A DNA stretch of 47,204 bases from Lachnospiraceae bacterium (GTDB lineage: Bacteria > Bacillota > Clostridia > Lachnospirales > Lachnospiraceae): the NCBI GenBank assembly GCA_017472605.1, contig JAFUPV010000045.1, positions 1 through 47,204 on the forward strand, read 5' to 3'. The position numbers and the translations under genes were made by a program. The notes beneath the pieces are model-generated. The model was not told the DNA's origin. It did no database searches and saw nothing but the letters and a program-made list of their open reading frames with translations. Position 1 is the first letter of the stretch, and every line of letters begins with the position of its first letter. This document shows positions 14,937-23,941 of this stretch, one piece after another.

Positions 14937-17054
14937 TTAGAAGATACCGATACACTTAACCATGTATCCTGCGAAATCAGGCAGGAAGGTATCCAGATAA
15001 GTGGACGGATCACCGTAGTCCGGGCCCCAACCAGACAGATCATACATGTCATAGTTTGCCTCATAACCGTAATCGGTGTAATATCCAGCGTAGTACCACT
15101 CATTGTAGTCTACACACTCAACCAGGTTTACGATAACCTTGCCGCCAAGGGAAGCCTCTACGGACTGCTTGTAAGCGTTCTTCTGGTTTACATAAACTTC
15201 ACTGTTCATTGGTGTCGGAAGGTCGATGTAGATCGGGTTAGCCTCGTCGATAACGATTCCCTCTGCAGCCAGCTCTTCGATTGCGATCTCAAGCTCAGCA
15301 ACAGCGTTCTCAACGTTGTACCATCCGTCATAACCGTCACCGCTTCCGTTTCCGCCGTCAGCAGTCGGATCATAAGCCTTGATTGCAACGCCGTCAGCAT
15401 CGATCTGAGCCTGCATGATCACACCGTAGTTGGTGCCTGCCGGGAAGGTGGTCTCAGTTCCGTTGATATCAATGGTAACATCCTCTTCCAGAGTTACGAA
15501 GTTCCACGGAGTATAGGAGTTTCTCAGGGAGGTATACTTCAGATCCTCACCAACGGTCTGCGCATTGTAAGCACCTCTGTCAGCTGCGAAGGAGATCGCA
15601 CGGCGGAAGTGAACATTCATCAGAGCAGCGTTTGTTCTTGCAGCATCATCTTCTGTCTGCGGAGAAACAACAGTTGTCGGGTCAGCAACGTTTGCGAATG
15701 CGTTACGATTCAGGTTATAGAATCCCATGTAGGAAGTAGCGTTTGTATCGGATACATAGTGATACTGATCAAACCAGCCGTCTTCTACAGCAATCTCAAG
15801 AGTAGAGGAGTTCAGGTTGCAGCCATCGATAACGCCAGCCTTCATGTCATTGTAAGCCTTGGTAACGTCGGAACCGTCGTTGTACAGCCAGGTCAGAGTC
15901 TTAACATTTACAGCGTCCTTATTCCAGTAGGACTCATTTGCCTTGAACACGATGGTGTTCTTAGCGGTGGAGTTGGTTACCAGATACGGTCCGCAGTAAG
16001 CGATGGAGTTCGCATCCTTACCATAGGTGTAATCAGCTGCGGAAGCATCATACTCAAGACCGAACTTACCACCCTGGGACTCATAGTACTCTCTGCTCAT
16101 CGGAGCGAATACGCCATAACCGAACATGGTTGTGAAGTAAGTGCACGGAGCCTCAAGTGTGTACTCAAGGGTATAGTCGTCAACTGCCTTAACACCAACC
16201 TCAGCGAAGTCAGTGATCTCACCGTTGATGTACTCGTTTGCGTTTACGATAACGCCCTGTACCAGATACTCAAGTCCGCCCTGAGCATCCATCATGTGCT
16301 GCATACCTGCTACGAAGTCATCAGCAGTTACATCATCAACTTTTCTTCCCTGGGAATCTACCCACTCAACGCCCTCACGGATCTTCAGAGTGTAGGTCAG
16401 ACCATCCTCAGAAACCTCACAGGAAGTAGCCAGTGCCGGCTGCAGAACATTCTCATTGTCATACTCAAGCAGACCATCATAGGTATTGATGATTGCTTCA
16501 CTGTCAGCTGCACGGGAAGTAGCCAGAACGTCCCAGGTTGCCGGGTCGCTGGAGTAACCGATGCTGTAGGTATCCTTTAAGGTATAGCCCTTCTCCTCAA
16601 GATATCCCTTAGCCCACTCATTGTAGGTACCGGTTCCCTTAACCTCATACCACTTTGCCTTCATCTCAGCTCTGTCCTCAGACTTGATCGGCTCAGTAGT
16701 GATCAGGCGGCTGTAGTAACGCTCCCAGTCATTTCCCCAAAGAACAGAAGAATTGGAGAACGGAACAACTCTGGAGATTGCATACATACCACCCGGTGTG
16801 CTGGTTGGCAGCATTACTGCGGACTCCATCAGCTTTGCCTCGGCAACAGCCATCAGAGCAAACTTCTCGGAAACTGTATCAGCTTCCTTTGCGGTCATGT
16901 ACGCGTCATAGAACTCGCCCAGAACCTCATTGTAGATCTCAGTAGACTTCGCATAGTAAGCTTCAGAATCTACTTCTTCTGCGAACGCACCTGCGGACAT
17001 GGTCAGGCAGGTAGCAGCAGCCAGTGTCAGGCTCAACACTTTTCTCATCTTCAT
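14937..17054 (-). CDS. amiA-like: Peptide-binding protein (AmiA/OppA type), apparently circularly permuted
   Basis: 705 residues; ATG 17052-17054 after AAGGAGG. Signal peptide 1-25, probable cleavage AFA|EEV, no good lipobox (the only Cys is in AAATC). Residues about 26-155 (YYAKSTEIYNEV, SAVMLPTS, AISRVVPFSN, then AEMKAKWYEV) resemble the C-terminal end of AmiA, where I recall YDKLVDEA, SSLFIPAM, LSRIVPFTG and YDKAQEKWLKEK. The usual N-terminus starts only near residue 158 (TYSIGYSSDPATWDVL, then CEVSEDGLTYTLKIREGVEW) and runs in family order to GWGPDYGDPSTYLDTFLP, after which the chain stops, where relatives continue into the block found here at the N-terminus. The stop is not a frameshift artefact: only 97 bp separate it from the next gene and they contain a hairpin. 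It should capture oligopeptides for the AmiCDEF-like partners. Confidence 0.93.
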   Translation of the reverse strand: MKMRKVLSLTLAAATCLTMSAGAFAEEVDSEAYYAKSTEIYNEVLGEFYDAYMTAKEADTVSEKFALMAVAEAKLMESAVMLPTSTPGGMYAISRVVPFSNSSVLWGNDWERYYSRLITTEPIKSEDRAEMKAKWYEVKGTGTYNEWAKGYLEEKGYTLKDTYSIGYSSDPATWDVLATSRAADSEAIINTYDGLLEYDNENVLQPALATSCEVSEDGLTYTLKIREGVEWVDSQGRKVDDVTADDFVAGMQHMMDAQGGLEYLVQGVIVNANEYINGEITDFAEVGVKAVDDYTLEYTLEAPCTYFTTMFGYGVFAPMSREYYESQGGKFGLEYDASAADYTYGKDANSIAYCGPYLVTNSTAKNTIVFKANESYWNKDAVNVKTLTWLYNDGSDVTKAYNDMKAGVIDGCNLNSSTLEIAVEDGWFDQYHYVSDTNATSYMGFYNLNRNAFANVADPTTVVSPQTEDDAARTNAALMNVHFRRAISFAADRGAYNAQTVGEDLKYTSLRNSYTPWNFVTLEEDVTIDINGTETTFPAGTNYGVIMQAQIDADGVAIKAYDPTADGGNGSGDGYDGWYNVENAVAELEIAIEELAAEGIVIDEANPIYIDLPTPMNSEVYVNQKNAYKQSVEASLGGKVIVNLVECVDYNEWYYAGYYTDYGYEANYDMYDLSGWGPDYGDPSTYLDTFLPDFAGYMVKCIGIF

Positions 17055-17092
17055 ATCAATATCCTCCTTTTGATACGTTTGAATGGTTCATC

Positions 17093-17114
17093 CGGAAAGG
17101 AGCCACCCTTTCCG
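17093..17114 (-). promoter_or_regulatory. Leader stem-loop before the peptide-binding protein
   Basis: CGGAAAGG (17093-17100) and CCTTTCCG (17107-17114) form a perfect 8-bp stem with a 6-nt loop, about 30 nt upstream of the ribosome site. Confidence 0.45.
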
Positions 17115-17229
17115 TCTCTGCAACACTTTATCCTTTTAAATCATCAATGTGCAAAGACAACAGACATCTTTGTGCTGTTTTGTGCGCATTGACAACTGTG
17201 TGTCACAAACGAACAATCATACGATAGTA

Positions 17230-17260
17230 ATTATACCATAGTAACCCCCCCTTTTGTCAA
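17230..17260 (-). promoter_or_regulatory. Promoter of the peptide importer operon, with a G-run in the spacer
   Basis: On the minus strand consensus -35 TTGACA (17255-17260) and consensus -10 TATAAT (17230-17235) are 19 bp apart, two more than optimal. The spacer contains seven consecutive G. A leader of about 170 nt follows, holding several short inverted repeats. The interval 17055-17451 contains no gene, only this promoter, the leader and the divergent promoter of the AAA+ gene. Confidence 0.65.
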
Positions 17261-17384
17261 TCTTTTTCCGTTCAATCATCTTAATTTTATCATGATTTCT
17301 TGTTACGCATTTGATTTATTTTATACACAAATGCCTGCCAAAACAGACAGTTTTCCGCCGTTTTGCCACAGTAACAAGCTTCAC

Positions 17385-17413
17385 TTGACTTTTTTCGTTT
17401 CAGGCTTTATTCT
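17385..17413 (+). promoter_or_regulatory. Promoter of the AAA+ ATPase-PHP operon
   Basis: TTGACT (17385-17390), a 17-bp spacer and TATTCT (17408-17413), about 40 bp before the start codon; GGGGAGG lies 7-8 nt before the ATG. Confidence 0.55.
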
Positions 17414-17451
17414 TAGTAATAAGATTTTATCGTTTTGGGGAGGATTTTTCC

Positions 17452-18867
17452 ATGGATCCAGTGAAAAAACAGGCGCAGCAGATTCTTGCGCTGTGCGACA
17501 CCCTGCAGGCAAAAGGGGTTATCTATCAGAATCAGTCCATTTCCCTTCGGGAATGCATGACCTCCGAGCTGCTCTACTTCATGCTCTATCTCTCGGTCAA
17601 TGGGACCGTTTCCGTAAAAGAGGCTGCTTTTATCAATGAGATTCTTGATTCATCCTATACTGTGTCCCAGATGCGCCAGATTTATGCCCGCCAGCACCTT
17701 GGCGCCGATTCTTTTCCAGCAAAAACGCCCCGTGCCCTTCAGGAATTTGTCCGCATGGATCTTCTGAACCGGCTTAACGGCAAATCGACTACCTTCGGTC
17801 AGCTGGCCGCCAATTTCTACAAATATCTCGGTCAGAGCTTTGCCGCCTGTGATCTGGCTACCGATTCCTCCGCCCAGCTGACCCGGCTCACCAACTATAC
17901 CACCGGTCTCCAGCAGTTTCTCGGCCGTCACAGTGTCAACGCGGTAATTTCCCAGAAATCCGCTGACGCAGTCGAAGCAGGTGCCGCCTGTAATGTCTCT
18001 TCTGACGCATCAGACGCCCGGCAAAAGCAGGTGGAACCGGATTTCAGCAAAATTGATGAAATTCTTGAGGAGCTGAACGCGCTTGTCGGTCTGGACCAGG
18101 TAAAAAATGAGATCAACAGTCTGGTCAATCTTCTGCGCATCAATCAGATCCGCCGGGAGCGGAATCTTCCGGAAGTTTCCACTTCCCTGCACATGGTTTT
18201 CTCCGGCAATCCGGGAACGGGAAAGACAACGGTTGCACGCATGCTTTCCGAGATTTACTATAACCTTGGTGTCCTGAAAAAGGGACATCTTGTTGAAGTG
18301 GACCGTGCCGGAATGGTCAGCGGCTACATCGGTCAGACAGCCACAAAAACAAAGGAAGTGATCAATTCCGCCCTTGACGGTGTCCTGTTCATTGACGAAG
18401 CCTACACGCTCACCACAGGAAAAGGACAGAATGATTTCGGTCAGGAAGCGGTGGACACGCTCCTGAAGATGATGGAAGACAACAGAGACCGTCTGATCGT
18501 TATTGTTGCCGGCTATAAAAGCGAAATGCAGGAATTCCTGCTCTCCAATCCGGGACTGAAATCCCGCTTCAACAAGTTCATCCAGTTCGATGATTACACA
18601 CCAGATCAGCTGACCTGTATCTTCGATTCCATGTGTCAAAAGCAGCAGTTTACCCTGGCAGCAGAGGCAAGACAGGCGGTGGAAGATCACTTCACTGCCC
18701 GGATCGCATCCGCACCGGAAAATTTTGCCAATGCAAGAGAGGCCAGAAACCTCTACGAAACGGCTGTTACCAGACAGGCAAACCGCCTTTTTGCCCTGCG
18801 CCAGACCATGGACCAGGAGCTGACCAACGAACAGCTTATGCAGATTGAAAGGGAAGATATTTTATGA
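17452..18867 (+). CDS. AAA+ ATPase of the CbbX/SpoVK type with an N-terminal helical domain
   Basis: 471 residues. The AAA+ module spans about 195-460: Walker A GNPGTGKT at 252-259, the pore-loop region [12 protein letters not shown] near 291, Walker [11 protein letters not shown] around 311-320, sensor-1 [11 protein letters not shown] and the arginine-finger segment NPGLKSRFN. This layout is typical of CbbX, SpoVK and the ATPase domains of type VII EccA. The first 80 residues are helical; [22 protein letters not shown] looks like a TerB-type helix pair, followed by a Ser/Ala-rich linker near 165-195. No membrane segment. Its stop overlaps the PHP phosphatase start by 4 bp, so translation is coupled. 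The substrate is unknown; sporulation is not implied by context. Confidence 0.85.
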   Translation: MDPVKKQAQQILALCDTLQAKGVIYQNQSISLRECMTSELLYFMLYLSVNGTVSVKEAAFINEILDSSYTVSQMRQIYARQHLGADSFPAKTPRALQEFVRMDLLNRLNGKSTTFGQLAANFYKYLGQSFAACDLATDSSAQLTRLTNYTTGLQQFLGRHSVNAVISQKSADAVEAGAACNVSSDASDARQKQVEPDFSKIDEILEELNALVGLDQVKNEINSLVNLLRINQIRRERNLPEVSTSLHMVFSGNPGTGKTTVARMLSEIYYNLGVLKKGHLVEVDRAGMVSGYIGQTATKTKEVINSALDGVLFIDEAYTLTTGKGQNDFGQEAVDTLLKMMEDNRDRLIVIVAGYKSEMQEFLLSNPGLKSRFNKFIQFDDYTPDQLTCIFDSMCQKQQFTLAAEARQAVEDHFTARIASAPENFANAREARNLYETAVTRQANRLFALRQTMDQELTNEQLMQIEREDIL

Positions 18868-19664
18868 TACTGGCCGATTACCACATGCACACCGATTTTT
18901 CCACCGATTCAAACACACCGGCAGCGCTTCAGGCAGAAGCCGCTCTTGCTGCCGGACTGAACCGGATCTGCATCACGGATCACGATGATCCCGGCTATCC
19001 GGGCGGTGAATTTACGCTGGATCTGGATGCCTACTATCCGGCTATCCGGACTCTTTCTGACCGGTATCGTGACCGGCTGACCATCCACACCGGAATTGAG
19101 CTTGGTCTCTGGACCGGGGAGGCGGACCGGATCCGCGCCCATGCAGAACGTTTTCCCTGGGACTTCATCATCGGCTCCACCCACATCGTCGACGGAGATG
19201 ATCCCTACTATCCCCGCTACTGGGAAGACCGTTCTGTCCGGGAAGCGATCCGCCGATTCTACGAAGTGACTCTGGAGAACATCATGACCTTCGACTGCTT
19301 TGATGTCTACGGCCACATCGACTACATCATCCGCTATGTTCCAAAAGGCCGGGAACAGGAATTTGACAGCCGTGACTATCTGGAGATTCAGGATGAGATT
19401 CTTCGGCAGCTGATTGCCAAGGGCAAGGGAATCGAGTGCAATACAGCCGGCTTCAAGTACGGCTTAAACCACCCAAATCCCCATGAAACGCTTCTCTCCC
19501 GCTACTTTCAGCTGGGCGGAACCATCCTGACTATCGGTTCCGACGGACACAGGCCTCAGCACATCGCCTATGATTTTTCCAAACTCCCCGGTCTGCTGAA
19601 GAGCTGCGGTGCCAGAGAATATACGATCTTTGAAAACAGAAAACCAACGCAGATTCCGCTGTAA
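18864..19664 (+). CDS. PHP-domain phosphatase, histidinol-phosphatase (HisJ/HisK) family
   Basis: 266 residues starting in an ATGA overlap with the AAA+ gene. Metal ligands of the PHP barrel are visible: His7 and His9 in [17 protein letters not shown] near residue 38, Glu in [29 protein letters not shown], and SDGHRP near the C-terminus. Family members hydrolyse L-histidinol phosphate in histidine biosynthesis, but no other his gene is nearby and PHP enzymes also act on other phosphates. Coupling to an AAA+ ATPase is unusual for a biosynthetic enzyme. A strong terminator follows. Confidence 0.85.
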   Translation: MILADYHMHTDFSTDSNTPAALQAEAALAAGLNRICITDHDDPGYPGGEFTLDLDAYYPAIRTLSDRYRDRLTIHTGIELGLWTGEADRIRAHAERFPWDFIIGSTHIVDGDDPYYPRYWEDRSVREAIRRFYEVTLENIMTFDCFDVYGHIDYIIRYVPKGREQEFDSRDYLEIQDEILRQLIAKGKGIECNTAGFKYGLNHPNPHETLLSRYFQLGGTILTIGSDGHRPQHIAYDFSKLPGLLKSCGAREYTIFENRKPTQIPL

Positions 19665-19669
19665 AGAAA

Positions 19670-19730
19670 AAAACGTGAAGAACCGGTTCCCTGGAAGCCA
19701 TCGCTCCCCGGAACCGGTTCTTCACGTTTT
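19670..19730. terminator. Bidirectional rho-independent terminator
   Basis: A perfect inverted repeat of about 20 bp, with arms containing GTGAAGAACCGGTTCC and its complement, encloses a 19-nt loop. T-rich tails flank both sides: TTTTCCGTTTCTTT on plus and TTTTTTTC on minus. It ends both the AAA+/PHP operon and the convergent degV gene. Confidence 0.9.
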
Positions 19731-19788
19731 CCGTTTCTTTCCATCCGGATTTACGCAGCCGGCAGGGCAGGCGCGCAATTCCATCCGA

Positions 19789-20664
19789 TCAGTATTTCAG
19801 TTTTTTACTTACTGTCAGAGCAAGTGCTCCCGGACCGATGTGGCAGGAAACACTTAAAGACAGATCATCGATGTAGATCTCATGACCCGGGAATGCCTCC
19901 AGCACTTCTTTTCTGTACTCCTCGGCTGCCTCCGGATCGTTGGCATGAACGATGCAAAGCACCACGTTGTCCGGCGTAGAATCACCGCCGAAACGTGTCT
20001 CAATGTCTTTCTTTACCGCATCCAGCATCGTCTGTTTTGCGATCTTGTAGGTGCGTGCCTTTGAGAAGGTATCCAGCTTGTCACCCTGGATCTGCAGAAT
20101 CGGCTTGATCCGCAAAATGGTTCCGATTGCCGCAACTGCCGGTGTAATGCGGCCGCCCTTTTTCAGATAGGTCAGCGTATCTACCGTTACATAGATGGAC
20201 GACTCCAGCTTTGTCTCTTCCAGGATCTTTCGGATCGTCTCTGCGTCATAACCCTTATCAGCCATTCCCCTGGCATCCAGAACAGACTGACGCTGTGTCA
20301 CGGAGATCCGCTGGTTGTCCACCACAATTACCTTCCCCTCATAGTCTTCATCCAGAGCAAGTGCCTGAGCCGTTGCGCAGCTGTTGGAAAGTCCGCTGGA
20401 CATGGGGATGTGAAGGATCTCATCGTACTCCTGAAGCAGTTTGTCCCAGAATTCCGTCAGATCTGCCGGTGAAGGCTGAGATGTTGTAATTTTCGCATTG
20501 TTCTGCTGTCTCTCATAAAATTCGCTCTTTGTCAGCGAAATTCCATCGTAATAGGTTTCATCATCAATCAGAAACGGCATCGGCAGGACATGAATGCCCA
20601 GTTCTTTTGCCTGCTCCTGGGTGATCCCGCTGTTGCTGTCTGTCATAATTGCAGTTCTTTTCAT
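19789..20664 (-). CDS. DegV-family fatty-acid-binding protein
   Basis: 291 residues. DegV/FakB proteins bind a fatty acid and present it to the FakA kinase for acyl-phosphate formation. Family hallmarks are TDSNSGIT at residues 8-15, TSQPSPADL near 60, HIPMSSGLSNSCATAQ around 90, TLTYLKKGGRI near 165 and the C-terminal CHIGPGALAL. The ATG at 20662-20664 follows AGGAGGGG. It is monocistronic between its own extended -10 promoter and the shared terminator. FakA is not in the window, so a FakB role is inferred from the family. Confidence 0.92.
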   Translation of the reverse strand: MKRTAIMTDSNSGITQEQAKELGIHVLPMPFLIDDETYYDGISLTKSEFYERQQNNAKITTSQPSPADLTEFWDKLLQEYDEILHIPMSSGLSNSCATAQALALDEDYEGKVIVVDNQRISVTQRQSVLDARGMADKGYDAETIRKILEETKLESSIYVTVDTLTYLKKGGRITPAVAAIGTILRIKPILQIQGDKLDTFSKARTYKIAKQTMLDAVKKDIETRFGGDSTPDNVVLCIVHANDPEAAEEYRKEVLEAFPGHEIYIDDLSLSVSCHIGPGALALTVSKKLKY

Positions 20665-20727
20665 CTTGCCCCTCCTGTGTCCGAACGGATCATCAATTCT
20701 GTCAATCCATTCGGATCAATTTTTCTC

Positions 20728-20756
20728 ATCATACCATAGTCAGTCAAAAATTGCAA
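20728..20756 (-). promoter_or_regulatory. Promoter of degV (extended -10)
   Basis: Minus strand: -35 TTGCAA (20751-20756), 17-bp spacer, -10 TATGAT (20728-20733) preceded by TGG, an extended -10 element. The rest of 20757-20953 is AT-rich and gave no convincing promoter for the divergent plus-strand gene. Confidence 0.6.
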
Positions 20757-20953
20757 TTGAATCATAATTTATTAACAATTGCTCGTTTTTTCAGCCCCTT
20801 TATGTAGTTTTCATTACTTTATTCCGCTGTTCTTGTCTTTTTATCCCGTAGAATTAACTGTCACATCATGTACGTCTTCCATTTCCTGTTTGCGGATTCA
20901 TATTCCTCTGCATTGACGCATATTCTGTAACAGCACTGCAAAAGGAGTCCGTC

Positions 20954-21427
20954 ATGAGTTCCAGAACAAAGATTGTTGTTTTTAAAATGAAGGAGCTGAT
21001 CTATACGGTAATCTTCATCGGTCTGGCAGTTCTTCTCATTGTCCTGCTGATCCTGATGTTCCGTCCCAAAGGAAACGATTCCTCTCCTTCTTCCCCGTCC
21101 GCCCAAACGGAAACCACCTACATACCGGGCACTTACACGACAGCCATGCGTCTTTCTGATCAGACGCTGAATCTGGTGATCTGCGTCGATGCCAATCACA
21201 TCAACAGCATTTCTCTGGAAAATCTGGAGGAGACCATTGAAACGCTCTATCCGCTGATTCCATCCGCCCTGCAGAGTCTGAGCACACAGATCCTCGCCAC
21301 CCAGTCCCTGGACGGTGTCACCTACAGTCCGTCCAGCCAGTATACCAGTGAGCTTTTGCTTGGTGTCATCAGCGAAACATTACAGAAGGCCCTGGCTGTC
21401 CAAAACGACAGCCAGAGCCCACTCTGA
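20954..21427 (+). CDS. Membrane-anchored FMN_bind-like protein lacking the flavinylation motif
   Basis: 157 residues; AGGAG lies 6 nt before the ATG. One membrane helix at about residues 14-36 (ELIYTVIFIGLAVLLIVLLILMF), a Ser/Pro linker, then an extracytoplasmic domain from residue 57. YIPGTYTTAM, LVICVDANHINSISL and ILATQSLDGVTYSPSSQYTSELLLGVISETLQKA follow the order of FMN_bind domains, whose last motif is normally QS.DVDAVSGAT.TS. The SGAT sequence carrying the flavin-accepting Thr reads YSPSSQYTS, so covalent FMN is unlikely. The last codons lie in a hairpin (21392-21415). It could be an assembly or surface protein; function unknown. A similarly degenerate ApbE-like protein lies at 7696-8964. 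Confidence 0.65.
   Translation: MSSRTKIVVFKMKELIYTVIFIGLAVLLIVLLILMFRPKGNDSSPSSPSAQTETTYIPGTYTTAMRLSDQTLNLVICVDANHINSISLENLEETIETLYPLIPSALQSLSTQILATQSLDGVTYSPSSQYTSELLLGVISETLQKALAVQNDSQSPL
21392..21415. other. Stem-loop at the 3' end of the FMN_bind-like gene
   Basis: CTGGCTGTC and GACAGCCAG (9 bp) around CAAAAC, entirely inside the last codons of the plus-strand gene and about 65 bp downstream of the convergent nadE stop. No T-run on either strand. It may slow convergent transcription or protect 3' ends. Confidence 0.4.
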
Positions 21428-21481
21428 TTCCGGTACTTGCGAATGATTCCTCCATCCGCTCCGGTCTGATTCTGTTTCCAT

Positions 21482-23425
21482 TTATTTCAGCCCGTCTTTC
21501 AGCTCTTCCAGCTCGATCATCCAGATGTTTCTGCTGGCATCGCTTGGCATGCGCAGATCACCGCGCGGCGATACTGCAACGGAACCTACCTTTGGTCCGT
21601 CCGGCAGACAGGAGCGCTTGAACTGCTGGGCAAAATAGCGGCGGTAGAAGGTGTCCAGCCATTTGAAGATTACCCGGTCCTCATAAGTTCCCTGGAACGC
21701 ATGCTTTGCGAGACGGAAGATTTTTTTCGGCATATATCCGAAACGCTGCAGGTAGTAGAGGAAGAAATCATGAAGCTCATAGGGGCCGACAATATCTTCC
21801 GTCTTCTGAGCGATCACACCGTCCTGCGGAGGAAGGAGCTCCGGACTGACCGGTGTGTCCAGCACGTCGTAGAGCACATCTGCCAGTTCTTTATCACTGC
21901 AGGTATCCGCATAGTAGCGAACCAGATGACGCACCAGCGTTTTCGGCACAGACGCATTGACGCCATACATGGACATATGATCGCCGTTATAGGTCGCCCA
22001 TCCAAGCGCCAGCTCGGACAGATCGCCGGTTCCAATGACAATTCCGTTTACCTTGTTTGCGATATCCATCAGCACCTGCGTCCGTTCTCGTGCCTGGGAA
22101 TTCTCGTAGGTAACATTTTTTATCTGCGGGTCATGGCCGATGTCCCGGAAATGGAGGCTTACGGCTTCTTTGATGTTTACTTCACTGAGGGTAGAGCCGA
22201 TCCGCTCTGCCAGTGTACATGCGTTGTTGTAGGTACGGTCTGTGGTTCCGAAGCACGGCATAGTTACGGTGTGAATTCCCCTGCGGTCATAGCCCAGATA
22301 GTCATAGGCTTTTGCCATAACAAGAAGAGCCAGCGTGGAATCCAGACCGCCGGAGAGTCCGACTACCGTCTGACGGCATCCGATATGCTCCAGACGCTTG
22401 ACCAGTCCCATGGCCTGAATGTTGAAGATTTCTTCGCAGCGCTGCACCCTGTGCTCCATGTCGTTGGGCACGAAGGGAGCCGGATCCACAAAGCGCTCCA
22501 GCTTCAGCGGCTTTTTCTCCAGGGTAAAGGGAATGTCCACATAGTCCGGCATGCTCTCATCTGCCATGAAGGTGCCCATGCGGCGGCGCTCACTTCTTAA
22601 TCGATCCAGATCCACATCACCGTAGATGATTCCGTGACCAAGAGGAATCGATTCTGCCAGCGTATTTCCGTTTTCACAAATCAGATTATGACCGGAGTAG
22701 ACCAGGTCCTGCGTGGACTCGCCTTCTCCCGCACTGGCATAGACATAGGCGCAGACGAGACGGGCAGACTGACCTTCCACCAGACTGCGGCGATATGCCT
22801 GCTTTCCGGTTACGGCATCGCTGGCGGACAGATTCATCAGCACGGTTGCGCCGGCAAGGGCATGGGAAATGCTGGGCGGATTGGGCACCCAGAGATCCTC
22901 ACAGATTTCGCAGGCAAGCACAAGCTGAGGAATGGAAGTGCAGGCAAACTTCATGCTGCTTCCAAACGGAATCCAGCTGATGCGTCCGTCGGAATGCACA
23001 TGGTCAATCACTTCACTGCCTTTTGGACCGGCGGCAAAATGACGTCCCTCATAGAACTCGGAATAGGACGGAATGTGCGTCTTTGTCACAAGACCAAGAA
23101 GCTCTCCATTGCAGATCACGGCAGCCACGTTGTAGAGCCGGCTGTTTTTCTCGTAAGGAAGGCCGACAGCAATGACCGCATTTTTCCCCTCGCTGTGAGA
23201 AATAATCAGATCCAGCGCTTCATTGGCACGGTCAATCAGCAGCGACTGTAAAAACAGATCGCCGCAGGTATAGCCGGTGATACATAACTCCGGAAAAACG
23301 ATGACGTTTGCGCCGCGGTCACAGGCCTCGTCGATCTGTTCACAGATCCGCAGGGTATTATAGACCGGATCAGCGACCCGGATTTTCGGTGTTGCCGCAG
23401 CAACCCGGATGAAATTATCGTTCAT
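21482..23425 (-). CDS. nadE: Glutamine-dependent NAD(+) synthase
   Basis: 647 residues, two-domain form. Start ATG at 23423-23425 follows GGGAGGA at 9 nt; an in-frame ATG 9 codons earlier has no such site. The N-terminal nitrilase-type glutaminase (about 1-280) has its triad: Glu in FPELCITGYT near 46, Lys in VTKTHIPSYSEF near 115 and Cys in ACEICEDLW near 173. The C-terminal synthetase has the ATP-pyrophosphatase loop VVGLSGGLDSTLALL near 358 and GTGDLSELALGW. It makes NAD from deamido-NAD using glutamine. It is the last gene of yqeY-thrE1-thrE2-nadE, 33 bp after thrE2. Secure. Confidence 0.96.
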   Translation of the reverse strand: MNDNFIRVAAATPKIRVADPVYNTLRICEQIDEACDRGANVIVFPELCITGYTCGDLFLQSLLIDRANEALDLIISHSEGKNAVIAVGLPYEKNSRLYNVAAVICNGELLGLVTKTHIPSYSEFYEGRHFAAGPKGSEVIDHVHSDGRISWIPFGSSMKFACTSIPQLVLACEICEDLWVPNPPSISHALAGATVLMNLSASDAVTGKQAYRRSLVEGQSARLVCAYVYASAGEGESTQDLVYSGHNLICENGNTLAESIPLGHGIIYGDVDLDRLRSERRRMGTFMADESMPDYVDIPFTLEKKPLKLERFVDPAPFVPNDMEHRVQRCEEIFNIQAMGLVKRLEHIGCRQTVVGLSGGLDSTLALLVMAKAYDYLGYDRRGIHTVTMPCFGTTDRTYNNACTLAERIGSTLSEVNIKEAVSLHFRDIGHDPQIKNVTYENSQARERTQVLMDIANKVNGIVIGTGDLSELALGWATYNGDHMSMYGVNASVPKTLVRHLVRYYADTCSDKELADVLYDVLDTPVSPELLPPQDGVIAQKTEDIVGPYELHDFFLYYLQRFGYMPKKIFRLAKHAFQGTYEDRVIFKWLDTFYRRYFAQQFKRSCLPDGPKVGSVAVSPRGDLRMPSDASRNIWMIELEELKDGLK

Positions 23426-23458
23426 GCTCGTATTCCTCCCTATATTTTCCATTTTTTC

Positions 23459-23923
23459 TTACATCATCCTCATCGTCCCGTCTTCTCTCTTCATCCCGAT
23501 CCGGAACCACTTCTGAGGAAACTCAAATACGATTACGATTCCCAGCACAATGGCAACAGCTGTTTTCAGGGCGGAAAAGCCGCTCTGCGCCGCCAGACTG
23601 ATCTGGTTTGTGACCAGATAGTAGGTGCTCCAGTAGATACCGGCTCCCGGTACCAGCGGAATGATTCCGGCAATCAGGAAGACGGTAACCGGGCAGCGGC
23701 ACCGCACCGCAAAAAAGCGGGACAGAAGCATGATCAGCATGGTAGCAAACAGAACGGACGTAGTTGCTCCGAATCCATTCCGATCCAACAGCAGATAAAC
23801 TACCCAGCCTGCCGCTCCGATGAATCCGCCTAACGGATAGTAATGTCTGGGGACGCCAAAGAGCAGGGAAAACGCAATTGTGGCTACCATAGCCGCAAGA
23901 AATTGAACAAGCATATCTAACAT
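23459..23923 (-). CDS. Threonine/serine exporter, ThrE C-terminal half (DUF3815/YjjB-like)
   Basis: 154 residues from the ATG at 23921-23923, which has GGAGAGA 8-9 nt upstream; an in-frame TTG earlier overlaps that site. Four to five membrane helices (MLVQFLAAMVATIAFSLLFG, FIGAAGWVVYLLL, VLFATMLIMLLS, VFLIAGIIPLVPGAGIYW, VAIVLGIVIVFEF). The PLVPGAGIYW segment is characteristic of the ThrE_2 family. It acts together with the adjacent ThrE_1-type protein 18 bp upstream. Export of threonine or serine is inferred from the family; succinate export is an alternative known for YjjPB. Confidence 0.88.
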   Translation of the reverse strand: MLDMLVQFLAAMVATIAFSLLFGVPRHYYPLGGFIGAAGWVVYLLLDRNGFGATTSVLFATMLIMLLSRFFAVRCRCPVTVFLIAGIIPLVPGAGIYWSTYYLVTNQISLAAQSGFSALKTAVAIVLGIVIVFEFPQKWFRIGMKREDGTMRMM

Positions 23924-23941
23924 ATTGTTTTCTCTCTCCAA

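Noticed and set aside
21392-21415. Rho-independent terminator for nadE or the FMN_bind-like gene
   Set aside because: The stem is good but there is no T-run on either strand and it lies within the coding region.
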